This document shows positions 62,515 through 64,000 of a DNA stretch of 64,000 nt, one piece after another (positions within the stretch are counted from its first letter, which is position 1; each line of letters opens with the position of its first letter). Location of the stretch: assembly GCA_035620975.1 (NCBI GenBank), contig DASPFV010000245.1:1-64000 (forward strand), written 5' to 3'. The stretch is from DASPFV01 sp035620975 (lineage in GTDB: Bacteria; Acidobacteriota; Vicinamibacteria; Vicinamibacterales; 2-12-FULL-66-21). The position numbers and the translations under genes are program-made. The notes under the pieces were generated by a model. It had not been told where the DNA came from. It made no database searches and saw nothing but the letters and a program-made list of their open reading frames with translations.

Positions 62515-63099
62515 ATGGCGCAGCAGCAGAACCTCGTCGAATCCGTCAAGAACGGCATCGTGGCCACGATCAGGGGCACTGGAGAAATCGTCAACGCCGT
62601 GACCGACACGGTGAGCGGAACGCTCGTGAACGCGTTTAAGGGCACGAGCGCCGTCGGCACGGCTGTCACCAGCAGCGTCGCCGAGGTGGCTCGGGGCGTG
62701 GTTCAGGGCACCTCGCAAGTCGGGGGAGACCTCGGTGGTGCCGCGAAAGGGGCGATGGTCGGAGTGCTGCGAGGCACCAGAGAAATCGGCGGCGAGACCA
62801 TGACGACGGTTTCGGAGGGGGCGCGGTCGGTAGTCAAGAGCACGGGTGAGGTCGGGGGGGACGTCGTCCTGGCGGCCAAGCGGGCTGTCGAGGGCGCGAT
62901 CCAGGGCGCCCGCGACATCGGCGTCGACGCGTCCGAGGCGGCATCCGCCGCGGCAAACGGCGCGATCAAAGGCGCCGGCGAGATCAGCAAGACCGCGGTC
63001 GACCAGGTGACCCAGGCCGTGACGGGCGTAATCGACGGCGTCAAGGTCGTGGCGTCGGAGCCGTTCCGGCCAACGCAGGGAAAGCGCCAGGATGCCTGA
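62515..63099 (+). CDS. Repetitive amphipathic-helix protein of unknown function
   Basis: This 194-residue protein is built from repeated segments of about 30-36 residues, each with a GxxxG-type stretch and an acidic-Gly pair: ATIRGTGEIVNAV, VLRGTREIGGETMTTV, VVKSTGEVGGDVVLAAK, AIQGARDIGVDASEAA, AIKGAGEISKTAVDQV. The periodicity of Val, Ala and Gly suggests amphipathic helices that could coat a membrane or oligomerise, as in LEA- or apolipoprotein-like proteins. No signal peptide or known domain. ACAAGGAGA lies upstream of ATG 62515. It seems to be a single-gene unit. Confidence 0.75.
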   Translation: MAQQQNLVESVKNGIVATIRGTGEIVNAVTDTVSGTLVNAFKGTSAVGTAVTSSVAEVARGVVQGTSQVGGDLGGAAKGAMVGVLRGTREIGGETMTTVSEGARSVVKSTGEVGGDVVLAAKRAVEGAIQGARDIGVDASEAASAAANGAIKGAGEISKTAVDQVTQAVTGVIDGVKVVASEPFRPTQGKRQDA

Positions 63100-63162
63100 A
63101 AAGACCGCATCCTGATCGAAAATGCGGCAGGGTAATGGGAAAAGCCGCCCGAGCGCCCCCGC

Positions 63163-64000
63163 TCACCGTGCCGGCGTCCCGCGCCCCGCCGCATCCGGCA
63201 GGTCGAGCGGAGTGCGCGGGTCCGTGGCCGAGGCCCGCCCGGCCGCGAGCCAGGCAAGCCGTGTCGCGAGGGACCCGGCGATCGTCGCGACCGCGGCGGC
63301 GACCAGCAGCCCGCGTGAACGCCGGCCGACGGCGCGCAGCAGGAGCGGAACGGGGCCCGAGAGCATCCCGGCCACGCGCATGAGCGTGCCGCTGCGACCG
63401 TGTCGAAGCGGATCGTCGTCGCGCTGCGGCACGGCTTCGAGCACGGCGCCAGCCGCCGACTCGAACGCCGCCGCAGCGATTCCGAGTCGATGGAGCGCGC
63501 GCTCCCGGTGGCCGAGCAGCTGCAGAATGGAGACGGCGGTTCCCAGCCCCGAGAACCCGAAGTGCAGCGGCAGCAGGCGCACGTGCCGGGCCCAGACCGG
63601 GATCGCCGTCACGCCGAGGAGCACGCCGGTATACGTACTCATTCCCAGCCCGGTGAGCGCCGCGGCAGCCGCCGCGGCACGCTGGCCGCGGCGCACCAGC
63701 CGATGCTCGCGGACACGCGCGGGCAGGAAGTCGGCTCCCGCCGCCGCACCGGCCGCGCTCGAGAACGCCAGCACCGTCCAGACGCCGACCGACATCGGAC
63801 TCTGTGGCTTGAGCACGCGCAGCATGTACAGGAATCGCGCCGGCCGGCCCAGGTCTGAAATCAGCAGCGCGGGCGAGAGCAGACCACCGGCCGCGGCCAT
63901 GCGTCTCGCGTGCCGGACCAGGCCGGGATCCGCACCGCTGGCCCGCGCGGTTTCAGCGATCAGGGCCGCCGCCCCGGCCGCCCCCCCGACGAAGAAGTAG
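63163..64000 (-). CDS. NrfD/PsrC-type membrane subunit (5' end outside window)
   Basis: The minus-strand frame is open to the window edge, so only the C-terminal ~279 residues are present. The beginning reads YFFVGGAAGAAALIAETARA, then LLSPALLISDLGRPARFLYM and LRVLKPQSPMSVGVW, the NrfD/PsrC core of quinone-interacting membrane anchor subunits. Further helices follow and the protein ends with a Pro/Ala tail after RLAWLAAGR. Such subunits pair with a 4Fe-4S protein and a molybdopterin or cytochrome partner, expected beyond 64000. Its last 45 or so residues are variable. Confidence 0.85.
   Translation of the reverse strand, partial: YFFVGGAAGAAALIAETARASGADPGLVRHARRMAAAGGLLSPALLISDLGRPARFLYMLRVLKPQSPMSVGVWTVLAFSSAAGAAAGADFLPARVREHRLVRRGQRAAAAAAALTGLGMSTYTGVLLGVTAIPVWARHVRLLPLHFGFSGLGTAVSILQLLGHRERALHRLGIAAAAFESAAGAVLEAVPQRDDDPLRHGRSGTLMRVAGMLSGPVPLLLRAVGRRSRGLLVAAAVATIAGSLATRLAWLAAGRASATDPRTPLDLPDAAGRGTPAR

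Overview
This 64 kb window is high-GC bacterial chromosome, probably from an acidobacterium of the Vicinamibacteria type. That placement is inference from gene content: a MacB-like 'orphan' permease of the ADOP kind, a VWFA-related secreted protein, two Ser/Thr kinases fused to PD40 propellers, a winged-helix regulator fused to the same propeller, DUF885 and DUF1697 proteins, and many quinoprotein propellers. I found no rRNA, tRNA, CRISPR array, prophage or intact insertion sequence. Most of the window is densely coding; the longer gaps hold small repeats and decayed gene remnants.

Layout. 1-10 kb: the end of a DUF1835-type protein, a PD40 kinase, a secreted beta-helix protein, a membrane-bound winged-helix/PD40 regulator next to helically phased repeats, and a CitMHS-type carboxylate transporter. 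10-19 kb: a periplasmic catabolic cluster with a bicupin, a Dabb-like protein, an esterase, a PQQ dehydrogenase with a cytochrome c domain inserted in its propeller, an NTF2-like protein, a cupin, and a quinohemoprotein alcohol dehydrogenase that is probably a lipoprotein. 19-33 kb: a small secreted protein, a thioredoxin-reductase-like flavoprotein lacking its redox cysteines, a YetF protein, a second PD40 kinase, a HEAT-repeat/PQQ-propeller fusion, a decayed kinase remnant, a LemA-DUF2207 pair, and an ADOP permease. 33-43 kb: a VOC protein, DUF1697, a GH16 glucanase, a lipoprotein, a GMC oxidoreductase with its gluconate-dehydrogenase subunit-3 partner, a sarcosine-oxidase-like flavoprotein, two small membrane proteins, a DUF885 protein and a methyltransferase.

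43-52 kb is the most interesting part. A minus-strand operon encodes a clostripain-type (C11) protease, a TPR-CHAT lipoprotein protease, an ECF sigma factor and a putative anti-sigma factor. Diverging from it is a SpoIIE-type phosphatase, a STAS protein and a divergent Lgt. Two clan-CD (caspase-like) proteases under a private sigma/anti-sigma pair, beside a partner-switching pair and a lipidation enzyme, suggest a regulated envelope proteolysis or stress module. This is inference from gene order and intact catalytic motifs.

52-64 kb: a VWFA-related protein, a surface-glycan locus (glycosyltransferase-methyltransferase fusion plus three large multi-pass GT-C/YfhO-like proteins), a secreted unknown, a YihY/BrkB membrane protein, a repetitive helical protein, and the 3' part of an NrfD-type membrane subunit cut by the window edge. 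Several genes start within about 10 nt of a good -10 hexamer, which suggests leaderless transcripts are common here.
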